Shown piece by piece: positions 18,148-27,338 of a DNA stretch of 64,000 nt. A program made the position numbers and the translations under genes. The notes under the pieces were generated by a model. It saw nothing but the letters and a program-made list of their open reading frames with translations, searched no databases and was not told the origin of the DNA. The stretch lies in the NCBI GenBank assembly GCA_038326165.1, contig JBBQJT010000001.1, positions 93,409-157,408 on the forward strand, given 5' to 3'. The first letter of the stretch is position 1, and each line of letters starts with the position of its first letter. This DNA is from JAEUUM01 sp038326165 (GTDB lineage: Bacteria > Bacteroidota > Bacteroidia > Chitinophagales > Saprospiraceae).

Positions 18148-18693
18148 TCAAAAGGATTGGTGAGTATTTTTACGTTTACTAATATCGATTCTTTGATCAA
18201 TTTTTTCAACAAGATAATCTTTTCCATAAACAAAGCTGTCTCTTTCATACTCTGATGGAACCAATCGTGGAGTAAGATATATCGCATCTTTGGGACAAGC
18301 TTCCTCACAAAGGCCACAATAAATACACCTCAGCATATTTATTTCGTAAACTGCAGCATATTTTTCTTCTCTATAAAGATGTTCTTCGCCTTTTTTTCTT
18401 TCAGCTGCATCCATTGTTATCGCTTCTGCAGGACACGCGAGTGCGCATAGACCACAAGCAGTACAATTTTCACGACCTTGTTCATCACGTTTTAATACGT
18501 GCATTCCACGATAAATATCTGAAAACTCTCTTGTAACTTCAGGGTAGTTCAGTGAAACTTTCTTTTTGAACAAATGACTGATGGTTATGCCCATTCCTTT
18601 TATAATAGCAGGTAAGTACATGTTTTCCCAGAAAGTCAACTCACGTAAACCTTTTGATACTTCCTTTTTCTTTTTTGATAGATTGTAATACAT
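18148..18693 (-). CDS. nuoI: NADH-quinone oxidoreductase subunit I (two 4Fe-4S clusters)
   Basis: NuoI carries clusters N6a and N6b, which pass electrons to N2 in NuoB. The 181 residues contain two ferredoxin motifs, CTACGLCALACPAEA and CIYCGLCEEACPKDA, each with the CxxCxxCxxxCP pattern. An N-terminal amphipathic segment (NMYLPAIIKGMGITI) anchors it to the membrane arm. It lies 6 bases after nuoH. Confidence 0.97.
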   Translation of the reverse strand: MYYNLSKKKKEVSKGLRELTFWENMYLPAIIKGMGITISHLFKKKVSLNYPEVTREFSDIYRGMHVLKRDEQGRENCTACGLCALACPAEAITMDAAERKKGEEHLYREEKYAAVYEINMLRCIYCGLCEEACPKDAIYLTPRLVPSEYERDSFVYGKDYLVEKIDQRIDISKRKNTHQSF

Positions 18694-18699
18694 AATGCC

Positions 18700-19731
18700 T
18701 TATAAAGTGTTTTTGAAAGTCAACCATCCTCCTGTCAAAAAAATATTAGCTAATGCAAGAGGGATGAGTATTTGCCAACCTAATCTCATCAATTGATCAT
18801 ATCTGAATCTGGGTATTGTCCATCTCACCCACATGAAAAAGAATATAAAAAAGAATACTTTGGTGAAGAAAATGATTACGCCAACTAAAGCGAAAGCATT
18901 TTGACCCAGTCCAAGGCTTGAAATAAATGGGAAATCATAACCACCAAAAAACAAACAAACTATAACTGCTGATGAAATGAACATGTGTACATATTCAGCA
19001 AATAAAAAGAGACCAAGTTTCATGCTCGAATATTCAGTATGAAAACCCCCAACCAATTCTGTTTCACATTCTGCCAAATCAAAAGGCGCCCTGTTGCATT
19101 CTGCAAAAGCACAAATCAAAAATATCAAGAATCCAAGGGGTTGATAAAAAATATTCCAATGCATTCCTGCCTGTTGTTCTACTATTTCACGAAGAGAAAG
19201 AGAGCCAGTATATAATAAAATACCAATGACAGATAAACCCATGGCCAATTCATAGCTGATCATTTGGGAACTCGCCCTTACGGACCCAAGTAATGAAAAT
19301 TTATTGTTACTGGACCATCCACCGAGCATTATTCCATAAACTCCTAAACTCACAACTCCAAAAATATACAGCAATCCAATATTGATGTCGGCAACTTGTA
19401 AAGGAATTGTTGTGCCATTGATTGAAATTGAAGGCCCCCAAGGCACTACGGCACTTGTCATTAAAGCTGTTAACATAAAAAGAGAAGGCCCAAGTATAAA
19501 TAATGCTTTATCAGATGCAAGAGGGATTATTTCTTCTTTAAAGAACATTTTTCCCCCATCAGCCAGAGGTTGCAATAGTCCGTAGGGACCAGCTCTGTTT
19601 GGCCCCAACCTATCTTGTAAAAAAGCAGCAACTTTTCTTTCGGCATAAGTAGAATAGGCAGCAATAGTTAGTGTAATTACAAATAACACAATTACCAAAA
19701 TGATTTTAGCTAATAAAAAAGTACTTATCAT
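18700..19731 (-). CDS. nuoH: NADH-quinone oxidoreductase subunit H
   Basis: This subunit links the peripheral and membrane arms of complex I and forms part of the quinone cavity. The 343 residues have eight predicted helices. The nearly invariant AERKVAAFLQDRLGPNRAG followed by GLLQPLADGGKMFFKE is present, as is AECNRAPFDLAECETELVGG with its acidic loop. Its ATG overlaps the nuoG stop by 4 bases. Confidence 0.97.
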   Translation of the reverse strand: MISTFLLAKIILVIVLFVITLTIAAYSTYAERKVAAFLQDRLGPNRAGPYGLLQPLADGGKMFFKEEIIPLASDKALFILGPSLFMLTALMTSAVVPWGPSISINGTTIPLQVADINIGLLYIFGVVSLGVYGIMLGGWSSNNKFSLLGSVRASSQMISYELAMGLSVIGILLYTGSLSLREIVEQQAGMHWNIFYQPLGFLIFLICAFAECNRAPFDLAECETELVGGFHTEYSSMKLGLFLFAEYVHMFISSAVIVCLFFGGYDFPFISSLGLGQNAFALVGVIIFFTKVFFFIFFFMWVRWTIPRFRYDQLMRLGWQILIPLALANIFLTGGWLTFKNTL

Positions 19732-20720
19732 GATGGATTTTCTATTAGATTAGGTAGGATAACACCTGGTAGGTCGGGCAAAATCTGAACTTCATCGACT
19801 GACAGTAGGCCTTTACCATGATTTTGTACGATCACTGAATGTCTATTTATTTCAACTGGACCTTCAATCGTCCAATCGCTTAATTGCTTTTTATAAAAGC
19901 GGCAGTCGTTACATATAAATTCATGTACCTCTCCGAATTCATCTTTTCTTCCGGTAACTCGGAGTACTACATCGCCTTGAAACCAAAGTGTTACCTTTCC
20001 GGAGCATTTTCCACAATTACAATTCGCGTAAACTGGTTTTGTGTACCAAACTCGGCTTTTAAATCGAAATGTACGATCCGTAAGTGCTCCAACTGGACAC
20101 ACATCTATGACATTTCCGGAAAAATCATTTTCAATAGCATTTTCAATATAGGTCGAGATTTCAGAAACATCGCCTCTATTCATAACTCCATGCACGCGAC
20201 CGTCTGTGATTTGGTCAGCGACCTTTACACATCTGTAACATAGAATACATCTTGTCATGTGCAACTGTATGGTATCGCCAATATCTATTTTATCGAAAGT
20301 TCTTCTTTCAAACTCATAACGGGTTCCTTCCTTACCATGCTCGTAACTTAAATCCTGCAAATGACACTCTCCAGCCTGATCACATATAGGACAATCTAGA
20401 GGATGGTTCAACAAGAGAAATTCTACAACTCCAGCTCTTGCCTCCTGAATTTCTGGGCTTGTTCTGTTTCTTACGACCATGCCGTCCATAACATTTGTCT
20501 TACAAGAGGCCACCGGCTTAGGCATAGGCCTTGGATCTTTTTCGGAACCTTGTTCCACCTTGACTATGCAGGTTCTGCAATATCCTCCACTCGTTTTCAG
20601 ATTAGTGTAATAGCACATTGCAGGAGGAACTACATCGCCTCCAATCATTCTGGCAGCTTGCAGAATGGTTGTACCTTCTGGTACTTCAATTGTGATATCA
20701 TCTATAGTGACTTTAGGCAT
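19728..20720 (-). CDS. nuoG: NADH-quinone oxidoreductase subunit G, short form
   Basis: This iron-sulfur subunit has only 330 residues, against about 700-900 in proteobacterial NuoG. It keeps the 2Fe-2S ligands C36, C48, C51 and C73, the N5 set H106, C110, C113 and C119, and the N4 set C158, C161, C164 and C208. The molybdopterin-like domain that follows in long forms is absent. A cysteine group remains near the end (C234, C236, C239, C270, C273) that resembles the N7 ligand region but with altered spacing. As far as I recall, short NuoG is usual in Bacteroidota, so this is probably natural and not a truncation: the reading frame is clean and the stop overlaps the nuoH start. Confidence 0.94.
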   Translation of the reverse strand: MPKVTIDDITIEVPEGTTILQAARMIGGDVVPPAMCYYTNLKTSGGYCRTCIVKVEQGSEKDPRPMPKPVASCKTNVMDGMVVRNRTSPEIQEARAGVVEFLLLNHPLDCPICDQAGECHLQDLSYEHGKEGTRYEFERRTFDKIDIGDTIQLHMTRCILCYRCVKVADQITDGRVHGVMNRGDVSEISTYIENAIENDFSGNVIDVCPVGALTDRTFRFKSRVWYTKPVYANCNCGKCSGKVTLWFQGDVVLRVTGRKDEFGEVHEFICNDCRFYKKQLSDWTIEGPVEINRHSVIVQNHGKGLLSVDEVQILPDLPGVILPNLIENPS

Positions 20721-20731
20721 AATATAAATAG

Positions 20732-22072
20732 TTATCCAGCTTCTACTAAGCCTTTAATTCTATAATAGTGTTTCACGTCATCAATACTCGACGGGCTACT
20801 GACATAATCTTCAAATTCTGATCTGAAATGGCGTATTGCGCTTGCTACAGGCCAAGCTGCAGCGTCACCAAAAGGACAAATTGTTTTGCCTTCTATTTTT
20901 GCTTGTATATCCCACAATAGATCTACGTCCTTCAAAGTACCATGACCGTCCAATATTTTATGTAAAATTTTTTCCATCCATCCAGTTCCTTCTCTACAAG
21001 GGCTGCATTGACCACAACTTTCATGATGATAAAAACGCGTAAATGTGTACAAGTTCTTTACAATACTACTGTCTTCGTCCATTACTATAAATCCACCTGA
21101 ACCTAGCATTGTTCCAGAAGCAAAGCCTCCATCCGCCAGTGATTCGTACGACATGAGTCTTGGACGGCCATCTATTGTATTCAAAATAAGGTGGGCGGGT
21201 AGTATAGGAACGGAAGATCCGCCTGCGACAACGGCCTTCAACTTCTTTCCATTTTTTATGCCACCACAATATTGGTCGCTATATATAAACTCTTCAACGG
21301 GCAATCCCATTTCAATTTCAAAAACACCAGGATTGTTGATATGGCCACTTGCTGAAATAAGTTTTGTTCCAGAACTTTTTTCTACGCCAATTTTAGAATA
21401 CCATTCGCCTCCATTATTAACTATGGGAACTACAGCAGTTATGGTTTCTACGTTATTTACTACCGTTGGTCTTGAATACAGGCCAGATACTGCGGGAAAA
21501 GGAGGTTTGATACGCGGATTTCCTCGCTTTCCTTCTAAACTCTCTAACAGTGCTGTCTCCTCTCCACATATATAGGCTCCTGCACCAACGTGCATGTAAA
21601 GCTCTAAATCATATCCTGAACCTTTAATGTTTTTTCCAAGCCAGCCTTGATCATAGGCTTCTTTTATGGCTTTTTCCATTATTCTGTAGATGTAGAAATA
21701 TTCTCCTCGGATATATATGTAGGAAGTGTTGGCTCCAAGTGCGTAACTTGAAGTGATCATTCCTTCTATCAAAAGGTGAGGTAACTTTTCCATGAGATAC
21801 CTGTCTTTAAAAGTTCCAGGTTCTGATTCGTCGGCATTGCATACCAAATATCTTGCAACATTTTCTGGTTTTGCTAGAAAACTCCATTTCATTCCAGTAG
21901 GAAAACCAGCGCCTCCACGACCTCTAAGCCCTGATTTTTTTACTTCCTCGACAATGCTATCAGGATTTTTTTCTGTCAAAACCTTTTCAACTGATTTATA
22001 TCCACCGTTTGAACGGTAAACTTCATAAGTTTCTATTCCTGCTTTGTCTATATGTTCTAATAATACTTTCAT
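20732..22072 (-). CDS. nuoF: NADH-quinone oxidoreductase subunit F (NADH/FMN site)
   Basis: NuoF oxidises NADH through FMN and passes electrons to cluster N3. The 446 residues contain the FMN-binding GLRGRGGAGFPTGMKW loop, the NADH-side segment CNADESEPGTFKDR, and a GEETALLESLEGKRGNPR stretch. The C-terminal N3 motif is SCGQCSPCREGTGWM, with the fourth Cys in TICPFGDAA. Length and motif order match the family. It follows nuoE by 15 bases. Confidence 0.97.
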   Translation of the reverse strand: MKVLLEHIDKAGIETYEVYRSNGGYKSVEKVLTEKNPDSIVEEVKKSGLRGRGGAGFPTGMKWSFLAKPENVARYLVCNADESEPGTFKDRYLMEKLPHLLIEGMITSSYALGANTSYIYIRGEYFYIYRIMEKAIKEAYDQGWLGKNIKGSGYDLELYMHVGAGAYICGEETALLESLEGKRGNPRIKPPFPAVSGLYSRPTVVNNVETITAVVPIVNNGGEWYSKIGVEKSSGTKLISASGHINNPGVFEIEMGLPVEEFIYSDQYCGGIKNGKKLKAVVAGGSSVPILPAHLILNTIDGRPRLMSYESLADGGFASGTMLGSGGFIVMDEDSSIVKNLYTFTRFYHHESCGQCSPCREGTGWMEKILHKILDGHGTLKDVDLLWDIQAKIEGKTICPFGDAAAWPVASAIRHFRSEFEDYVSSPSSIDDVKHYYRIKGLVEAG

Positions 22073-22087
22073 TCTGAATCTTTGATA

Positions 22088-22618
22088 TTAAATCAAGCTT
22101 TTATCAACTAAATATGAGCTACGTGTGTCTGTTTTATCACATGCTAAAAGTATTTTATCAACCTTTTCTAAGGTTAAGTCTTCATAATAATCTGCCCCAA
22201 TCATCATCATAGGAGCGGTACCACAAGAACCAAGACATTCAACAGTCTTCAATGTAAATTTGCCATCAGGAGTGGTTTGACCATCTTTGATGTTTAATCT
22301 ATTTTCAATATGCCTTACAACATCTTCTGAACCCATTAACCAGCATGAACTGGTTCTGCAAACTTCAATTAAGCATTGACCCACCGGATTCAGATTGAAC
22401 ATGGAATAAAATGAAGCAACTTCATATACCTCAATCGGTTTTATATTCAACAATTCAGCAACAACATCCATTGCTTCTGGACTCAGCCAACCATCGAATT
22501 CAGATTGCGCCAAATGCAAAATGGGTATCAATGCAGATTTGTGTTTGCCTTCAGGATATCGTGAAATTAATTCCTTTGCAAGTATATATGTATCCTCTGA
22601 AAATTTAATTTGTGTCAT
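22088..22618 (-). CDS. nuoE: NADH-quinone oxidoreductase subunit E
   Basis: This thioredoxin-fold subunit binds the off-pathway 2Fe-2S cluster N1a. The 176 residues have a helical N-terminal bundle (AQSEFDGWLSPEAMDVVAEL) and the ligand pairs CRTSSC and CLGSC, giving the C-x4-C and C-x3-C spacing of the family. I place the start at ATG 22618; a TTG two codons upstream is the alternative. It lies 11 bases after nuoD. Confidence 0.96.
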   Translation of the reverse strand: MTQIKFSEDTYILAKELISRYPEGKHKSALIPILHLAQSEFDGWLSPEAMDVVAELLNIKPIEVYEVASFYSMFNLNPVGQCLIEVCRTSSCWLMGSEDVVRHIENRLNIKDGQTTPDGKFTLKTVECLGSCGTAPMMMIGADYYEDLTLEKVDKILLACDKTDTRSSYLVDKSLI

Positions 22619-22629
22619 TTTCAATTCAA

Positions 22630-23862
22630 TTAAGCATCTAATTCACCAGCAATTACATTCATACTACTCATCGTAAGTATTGCATCAGATAACATGGAAC
22701 CTTTGATCATTTCAGGGTAAGCCTGATAATAAATAAAGCTTGGTCGTCTAAAATGGCAGCGATATGCTTGCCGGCCACCATCACTCACAACATAGAATCC
22801 TAATTCACCATTCCCACCTTCAACACTGTGATATACCTCACCAACAGGAATTTCAGTTTCACCCATTACTATTTTAAAATGCCAAATTAACGCTTCCATT
22901 TTTGTATAAACGTCTTCTTTTGGAGGAAGGAAGAATTCTGGAACATCAGCATAATGTTTTCCTTCAGGGATATTGTCAATAGCTTGGTGGATAATTCTTA
23001 AACTTTGGCGGATTTCTTCGTTTCTGACAAGAAATCGATCATAGACGTCACCTGTTTCGCCAACTGGGATTTCAAAATCAAATTCTTCGTAACTGGAATA
23101 TGGATTCATTACTCTAATGTCATAATCTACACCTGTTGCCCTCAGGTTAGGTCCCGTAAATCCGTAGTTTAAGGCACGTTCTGCTGATATTCCACCAACA
23201 TAACGGGTTCGGTCGATAAAGATTCTGTTACGAGTTAACAATTGGTCAAACTCATTGAAGACTTTAGGGAAATCTCTTAAAAAATCTTTAATCAATTGCT
23301 TCGCTTTTGGGCTAAGGTCCCGTTCAAGTCCACCGATCCGTCCGAGATTAGTGGTTAAGCGGGCTCCACACAATTCTTCGAATATATCGTAAATCTTTTC
23401 TCTTTCTTGAAACACATAGGTAAATCCAGTCAATGCTCCTGTATCCACGCCAATTACAGAATTGCAAATTAAATGGTCAGCTATCCTGGATAATTCCATA
23501 ATTATAACCCTAATGTAGTCTGCTTTTTTGGGAACTTTAATCCCAATCAATTTCTCCATTGTCATGTGCCATCCCAAGTTATTGATGGGAGAGCTGCAAT
23601 AATTCAGTCTATCAGTTAGTGTGGTTACTTGATAGAATGGCCTGTTTTCGGCAATTTTTTCAAAAGCTCGATGTATGTAACCAATGGTTGGTTCTGCATC
23701 AATTATTTTTTCACCATCCATTTTGAGGACGTTCTGAAAAATACCGTGGGTTGCAGGGTGTGTTGGACCAAGATTTAGAATATTGTAATCTTGGATTGGT
23801 TTTCCTGAGTCTTCAAGACTACCTACCGAAGTATTTATCTTCTTTATCAGTTCTTGTTGCAT
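22630..23862 (-). CDS. nuoD: NADH-quinone oxidoreductase subunit D (49 kDa type)
   Basis: NuoD forms the quinone-binding cavity together with NuoB. The 410 residues begin with the conserved NLGPTHPATHG (quinone-site His) and contain IGYIHRAFEKIAENRPF, VGDTGA-like GVDTGALTGF and the C-terminal MSSMNVIAGELDA, the typical ending of the family. The ATG at 23862 lies inside the end of nuoC, a 44-base overlap. No ATG downstream of it would keep the conserved N-terminus, so the overlap is likely real. NuoC and NuoD are separate here, not fused as in some bacteria. Confidence 0.96.
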   Translation of the reverse strand: MQQELIKKINTSVGSLEDSGKPIQDYNILNLGPTHPATHGIFQNVLKMDGEKIIDAEPTIGYIHRAFEKIAENRPFYQVTTLTDRLNYCSSPINNLGWHMTMEKLIGIKVPKKADYIRVIIMELSRIADHLICNSVIGVDTGALTGFTYVFQEREKIYDIFEELCGARLTTNLGRIGGLERDLSPKAKQLIKDFLRDFPKVFNEFDQLLTRNRIFIDRTRYVGGISAERALNYGFTGPNLRATGVDYDIRVMNPYSSYEEFDFEIPVGETGDVYDRFLVRNEEIRQSLRIIHQAIDNIPEGKHYADVPEFFLPPKEDVYTKMEALIWHFKIVMGETEIPVGEVYHSVEGGNGELGFYVVSDGGRQAYRCHFRRPSFIYYQAYPEMIKGSMLSDAILTMSSMNVIAGELDA

Positions 23863-24343
23863 CTTGTAAAGGGTATTCTTTTCGAAGTGGAAAATATTCC
23901 ATTTCGTCCATATTTAGAATTCTTCTTAAGTCAGGGTGACCATCGAAAATTATTCCGTAAAAATCATAAGTTTCTCTTTCCATCCAGTTGGCTGAAGCGT
24001 ACAATGATGTCATAGTTTGGACAACAGGGTGTTCAACTGGAACAAAACTTTTTATTCGCAAACGAATATTGTGATTGAAACTGTGTACGTGGTATATTAC
24101 GCCAAGTTCATTTCCTTTTTGATCAGGAAAATGAATGCCGCAAAGATCAGTGAGAAAATCAAATTTCAATTCTTCGTCTTGTTTCAGGAGTCTGAGCAAT
24201 TCGACAGTTGCATCTGGTTTTACAATCAAATTCATTATGTCGTATTGCATGCCAGCATCAATTAGCCGGTCTCCAAGCCATCCTTTGACCTTAGCTAGAA
24301 TGTAATCATTATCAATTTCTAATATTTGATTTACTTGATCCAT
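23819..24343 (-). CDS. nuoC: NADH-quinone oxidoreductase subunit C (30 kDa type)
   Basis: This 174-residue peripheral-arm subunit carries the family signature WMERETYDFYGIIFDGHPDLRRIL followed by YFPLRKEYPL. It has no cofactor and holds NuoB, NuoD and NuoI together. Its ATG overlaps the nuoB stop by one base (TAATG), and its 3' end overlaps nuoD by 44 bases, so the three should be translationally linked. Confidence 0.96.
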   Translation of the reverse strand: MDQVNQILEIDNDYILAKVKGWLGDRLIDAGMQYDIMNLIVKPDATVELLRLLKQDEELKFDFLTDLCGIHFPDQKGNELGVIYHVHSFNHNIRLRIKSFVPVEHPVVQTMTSLYASANWMERETYDFYGIIFDGHPDLRRILNMDEMEYFPLRKEYPLQDATRTDKEDKYFGR

Positions 24344-24885
24344 TACATTATTCCATATGAAGCCAATAATTCTTTGTATTCTACTGTCTGCCTTCTTCGT
24401 AGAGATTCATTTTTGACAAGTTCTTGTATTTTGACAATCCCTTCAATGATTTGCTCAGGTCTTGGAGGGCAACCCGGCACATATACATCAACTGGTACTA
24501 CTTTATCAATACCTTGAAGTACGCTGTATGTATCAAATATTCCGCCGCTGGAAGCACAGGCGCCAACTGCTATCACCCACCTGGGTTCAGCCATTTGAAG
24601 ATAGACTTGGCGAACTACAGGGCCCATTTTTTTTGAAATTGTGCCCATTACCATTAATAAGTCTGCTTGCCTAGGTGAAAAACTCAATCGCTCCATACCA
24701 AATCTAGCCATGTCGTAATTGGACCCCATCGTTGCCATGAATTCTATACCACAACAAGAAGTTGCAAAAGGAAGTGGCCATATCGAATTTGCTCTTGCAA
24801 GGCCTATCACTTTTTCCAAGGAGGTTGCAAAGAAACCCTGTCCTTCATGTCCAGCAGGGGCATCGACTAATTTTATTTCAGTCAT
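24343..24885 (-). CDS. nuoB: NADH-quinone oxidoreductase subunit B (cluster N2)
   Basis: NuoB binds the terminal 4Fe-4S cluster N2, which reduces quinone. In its 180 residues the ligands are visible: tandem C44-C45 in ATSCCGIEFMA, C110 in GACASSGG and C139 in PGCPPRPE. Length and spacing match the family. It follows nuoA by 43 bases. Confidence 0.97.
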   Translation of the reverse strand: MTEIKLVDAPAGHEGQGFFATSLEKVIGLARANSIWPLPFATSCCGIEFMATMGSNYDMARFGMERLSFSPRQADLLMVMGTISKKMGPVVRQVYLQMAEPRWVIAVGACASSGGIFDTYSVLQGIDKVVPVDVYVPGCPPRPEQIIEGIVKIQELVKNESLRRRQTVEYKELLASYGIM

Positions 24886-24928
24886 TGTGTTCTTGTTTAG
24901 GTTTATAACAAATTGACTGGTTTATAGT

Positions 24929-25300
24929 TTATTCCCATTTTAGGGCGCCTTTTTTAACGATGTAGATAAAACCCATTAGTAAAACGGCCATAAAAATCAT
25001 CATTGAAATGAATCCTGACATCCCTAATTCCTTAAAAGACATTGCCCATGGGTATAGAAATATTAACTCGACGTCAAATAGTACAAATAAAATAGCCGTA
25101 AGAAAATACTTGATTGAAAAAGGCAATCGAGCATTTCCCTGACTATCTATCCCACATTCAAAGGCTTCTAATTTGTCAGATGTCTTCCTTTTTGGACCCA
25201 AATAATGTGACGCAAACATAGTTGTTGCCACAAAACCTGCTGCCACTAGGAACTGAAAAAAGATTGGTAGGTATTGATCTAAATGATTTGTTGCTTCCAT
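24929..25300 (-). CDS. nuoA: NADH-quinone oxidoreductase subunit A
   Basis: This is the three-helix membrane subunit at the arm junction. It contains the family loop FECGIDSQGNARLPFSIKYF and FDVELIFLYPWA, with the conserved acidic residues. I take ATG at 25300 (123 residues, the normal size). A longer frame to 25348 would overlap the predicted promoter at 25318-25348 and add an unrelated head. It is the first gene of nuoABCDEFGHIJKLMN, in which all fourteen subunits are present in canonical order on the minus strand. Confidence 0.94.
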   Translation of the reverse strand: MEATNHLDQYLPIFFQFLVAAGFVATTMFASHYLGPKRKTSDKLEAFECGIDSQGNARLPFSIKYFLTAILFVLFDVELIFLYPWAMSFKELGMSGFISMMIFMAVLLMGFIYIVKKGALKWE

Positions 25301-25317
25301 TTTTTTGAAATGAACTG

Positions 25318-25348
25318 CAAAAGTATTGCAGTAAGTCCTGAATACCAA
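25318..25348 (-). promoter_or_regulatory. Predicted promoter of the nuo operon
   Basis: On the minus strand, TTG (25346-25348) is followed after 20 bases by TACTTTTG (25318-25325), a full match to the Bacteroidota consensus. The implied transcription start lies about 10 bases before the nuoA ATG at 25300, giving a very short leader. Confidence 0.65.
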
Positions 25349-25585
25349 AATTGGTACAGACTAGTTTGTATTTTATTTGATTTTAGATTGTTTCTAATCA
25401 AGTAAAAATCTGATCTAAAGTTAATAATATTCTGCTTAACCTCATCTTCGAACACAGATACTGAAGCGGATAAATTTTTAGGTGATTTAATTATATTGAA
25501 ATATTTTTTCATTGTGATGCAGCGTTTAGCCTACAAATAAGATTATAACTATATTGAAAGTTTTTAACTCAAGTATTTTTTACAA

Positions 25586-27328
25586 ATGAATAAGGTTTTT
25601 GCAATATTATTTTTCACATTAATGATTTCAGCTTGTTACAAAGATGTTGAAATTAAAACAATCACTGGATCTCCGATACCTGTGAGCAACGTTGAAGCTT
25701 CATTAATTGGAGTAGTATTCGATGATAACAATCAGCCTGTGTCAGGCGCAACTATAATAATAAGGGGCCAATCTCTTAAAACCGACGCTCAGGGATTCTT
25801 TTCTCTGAATGATGAACTCCTGAATGAAAATGGAGTCTATATTTCAATCTCAAAAACCGGCTTTTACACAACTGGCAAATTCGTCTTACCTCAATTGGGC
25901 AATCTATCTCAAATGTTTTTCAAACTAAAGCGAATTAGCTCAATCAATTTTCTTTCAACGGAGGATTTTAACTTACAGAAACCAAATGCATCGATATATA
26001 TTCCTTCTGGGAGTCTAAGTAAGTTGGATGCAGCTGGTGTTTCTGGTTTTATTCAAGCTAATGTGCAGTTTTTTTCACCACTTGAGAATCTCGTCTGCGA
26101 TGCACCGGGTGATTTGAGAGGCATTGATAAAGCTGGTAAAAACAAATTGATCCTCTCAAAGGGCATCGTTTATTGTTCTTTTTTTGGAGGATCCTCAGAC
26201 CCCTTGATATTCAAGCCAGGGTTTGGTGCCAAGCTTCGAGTTGCTGCTGGTTTGCCCAGTCAAATGGGTGGGAATTTAGATCAAGAAATTCCAGTTTGGA
26301 AATTTGATCCAATTACTGGATACTGGCATGAAAGCTTAAAAGCTCAACTTGCTTCCGATAAAAGTGCTTATGAAGTTGTGGTTCCAGAAATGGGATACTG
26401 GAACATTGGTAGGTCAATAGATATGATAAAAATTAAGGGCAGACTAGTGGATGCCAATGGCAATGGTGTCAATAATTTAAGGATGACTATCACGAGTACA
26501 GATAAGAGTTTTTGCACCGAGATTGCTTCAGATAATGGGGGAAATTATTCTGTATTTGTGCCGAGTGGTGAAGATATTTTGGTTGATTTGAATAGCAGTT
26601 GTGGAAACAATTTTGGGCAATTTAATCTTGGAAGTTTCGAGGCATCCTCTACAGTTCCTAATAATGTGATTGTTCAAAGTAAAATTGGGAAACTAAGTGG
26701 GAAACTCATTAACTGTGAAAACCTTCCTGTTGAGGGAGGAATTATTAGTATATTCCAAGATACATCTTGGTTGGGCGCGGGAATATCAGACAAAGAAGGA
26801 AACTTTTCAATAAACTTAGTGGCGTGTTTGAGTCCTACGGCATTGAATTATAGGTTATTGGATCCAGAGACAAAGACTTACACACCTTCCAATTTGTTAC
26901 CCTTATTTTCTGCTGACATGAATTTGGGCACACAATTGTTGTGCGAAAAAATGGATCAATTCATCCGAATTCAATTTGGTAATGAGTCAGCAACGCTCTC
27001 TAACCCAAGCTATATGGTTAATGATTTTTCAAGCAATCAAATTGAAATACAATATCCTGGTGGGCCTGATAATTTCCAACTGAATGCCGCAAATGGACTA
27101 GGAAATATCTTCACTATGCAGGAGATAGGTATTTCTATTACCAGCAACTCATCAATTGCTTTGCTGTGTAGTTTTTGCTCAGGATGCGAATGTAATTCAA
27201 ATGACCAGTTAGAATCTTTTATGATTAAGGGTATCGATAAATTTTGTACTGGAAGGCTGACGAGTTTTGTTGGTGGATCAGAACAAAAGACATTGAGCAT
27301 ATTGTATAAAGTCCGGAGAGATAAATAG
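25586..27328 (+). CDS. Lipoprotein with carboxypeptidase-regulatory-like repeats
   Basis: This 580-residue lipoprotein has its lipobox ending at Cys17 (ISAC). A carboxypeptidase-regulatory-like beta-sandwich is recognisable at about 38-108 (LIGVVFDDNNQPVSGATIII). Two similar modules follow, at about 283-340 (IKGRLVDANGNGVNNLRMTI) and 372-430 (LSGKLINCENLPVEGGIISI). Such modules are accessory, often found on surface proteins and receptors. Near the C-terminus is a Cys cluster (CSFCSGCEC). No catalytic domain is recognised. It is followed 10 bases later by an ECF sigma gene and then by a TM/barrel protein, so the three likely form one operon. The protein may be a surface sensor or an adhesion component; this is inference. 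Confidence 0.8.
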   Translation: MNKVFAILFFTLMISACYKDVEIKTITGSPIPVSNVEASLIGVVFDDNNQPVSGATIIIRGQSLKTDAQGFFSLNDELLNENGVYISISKTGFYTTGKFVLPQLGNLSQMFFKLKRISSINFLSTEDFNLQKPNASIYIPSGSLSKLDAAGVSGFIQANVQFFSPLENLVCDAPGDLRGIDKAGKNKLILSKGIVYCSFFGGSSDPLIFKPGFGAKLRVAAGLPSQMGGNLDQEIPVWKFDPITGYWHESLKAQLASDKSAYEVVVPEMGYWNIGRSIDMIKIKGRLVDANGNGVNNLRMTITSTDKSFCTEIASDNGGNYSVFVPSGEDILVDLNSSCGNNFGQFNLGSFEASSTVPNNVIVQSKIGKLSGKLINCENLPVEGGIISIFQDTSWLGAGISDKEGNFSINLVACLSPTALNYRLLDPETKTYTPSNLLPLFSADMNLGTQLLCEKMDQFIRIQFGNESATLSNPSYMVNDFSSNQIEIQYPGGPDNFQLNAANGLGNIFTMQEIGISITSNSSIALLCSFCSGCECNSNDQLESFMIKGIDKFCTGRLTSFVGGSEQKTLSILYKVRRDK

Positions 27329-27338
27329 AAGACACTTG

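Noticed and set aside
25279..25512. 77-codon minus-strand frame upstream of nuoA
   Set aside because: It overlaps the nuoA start and the predicted nuo promoter, and has no family signature.
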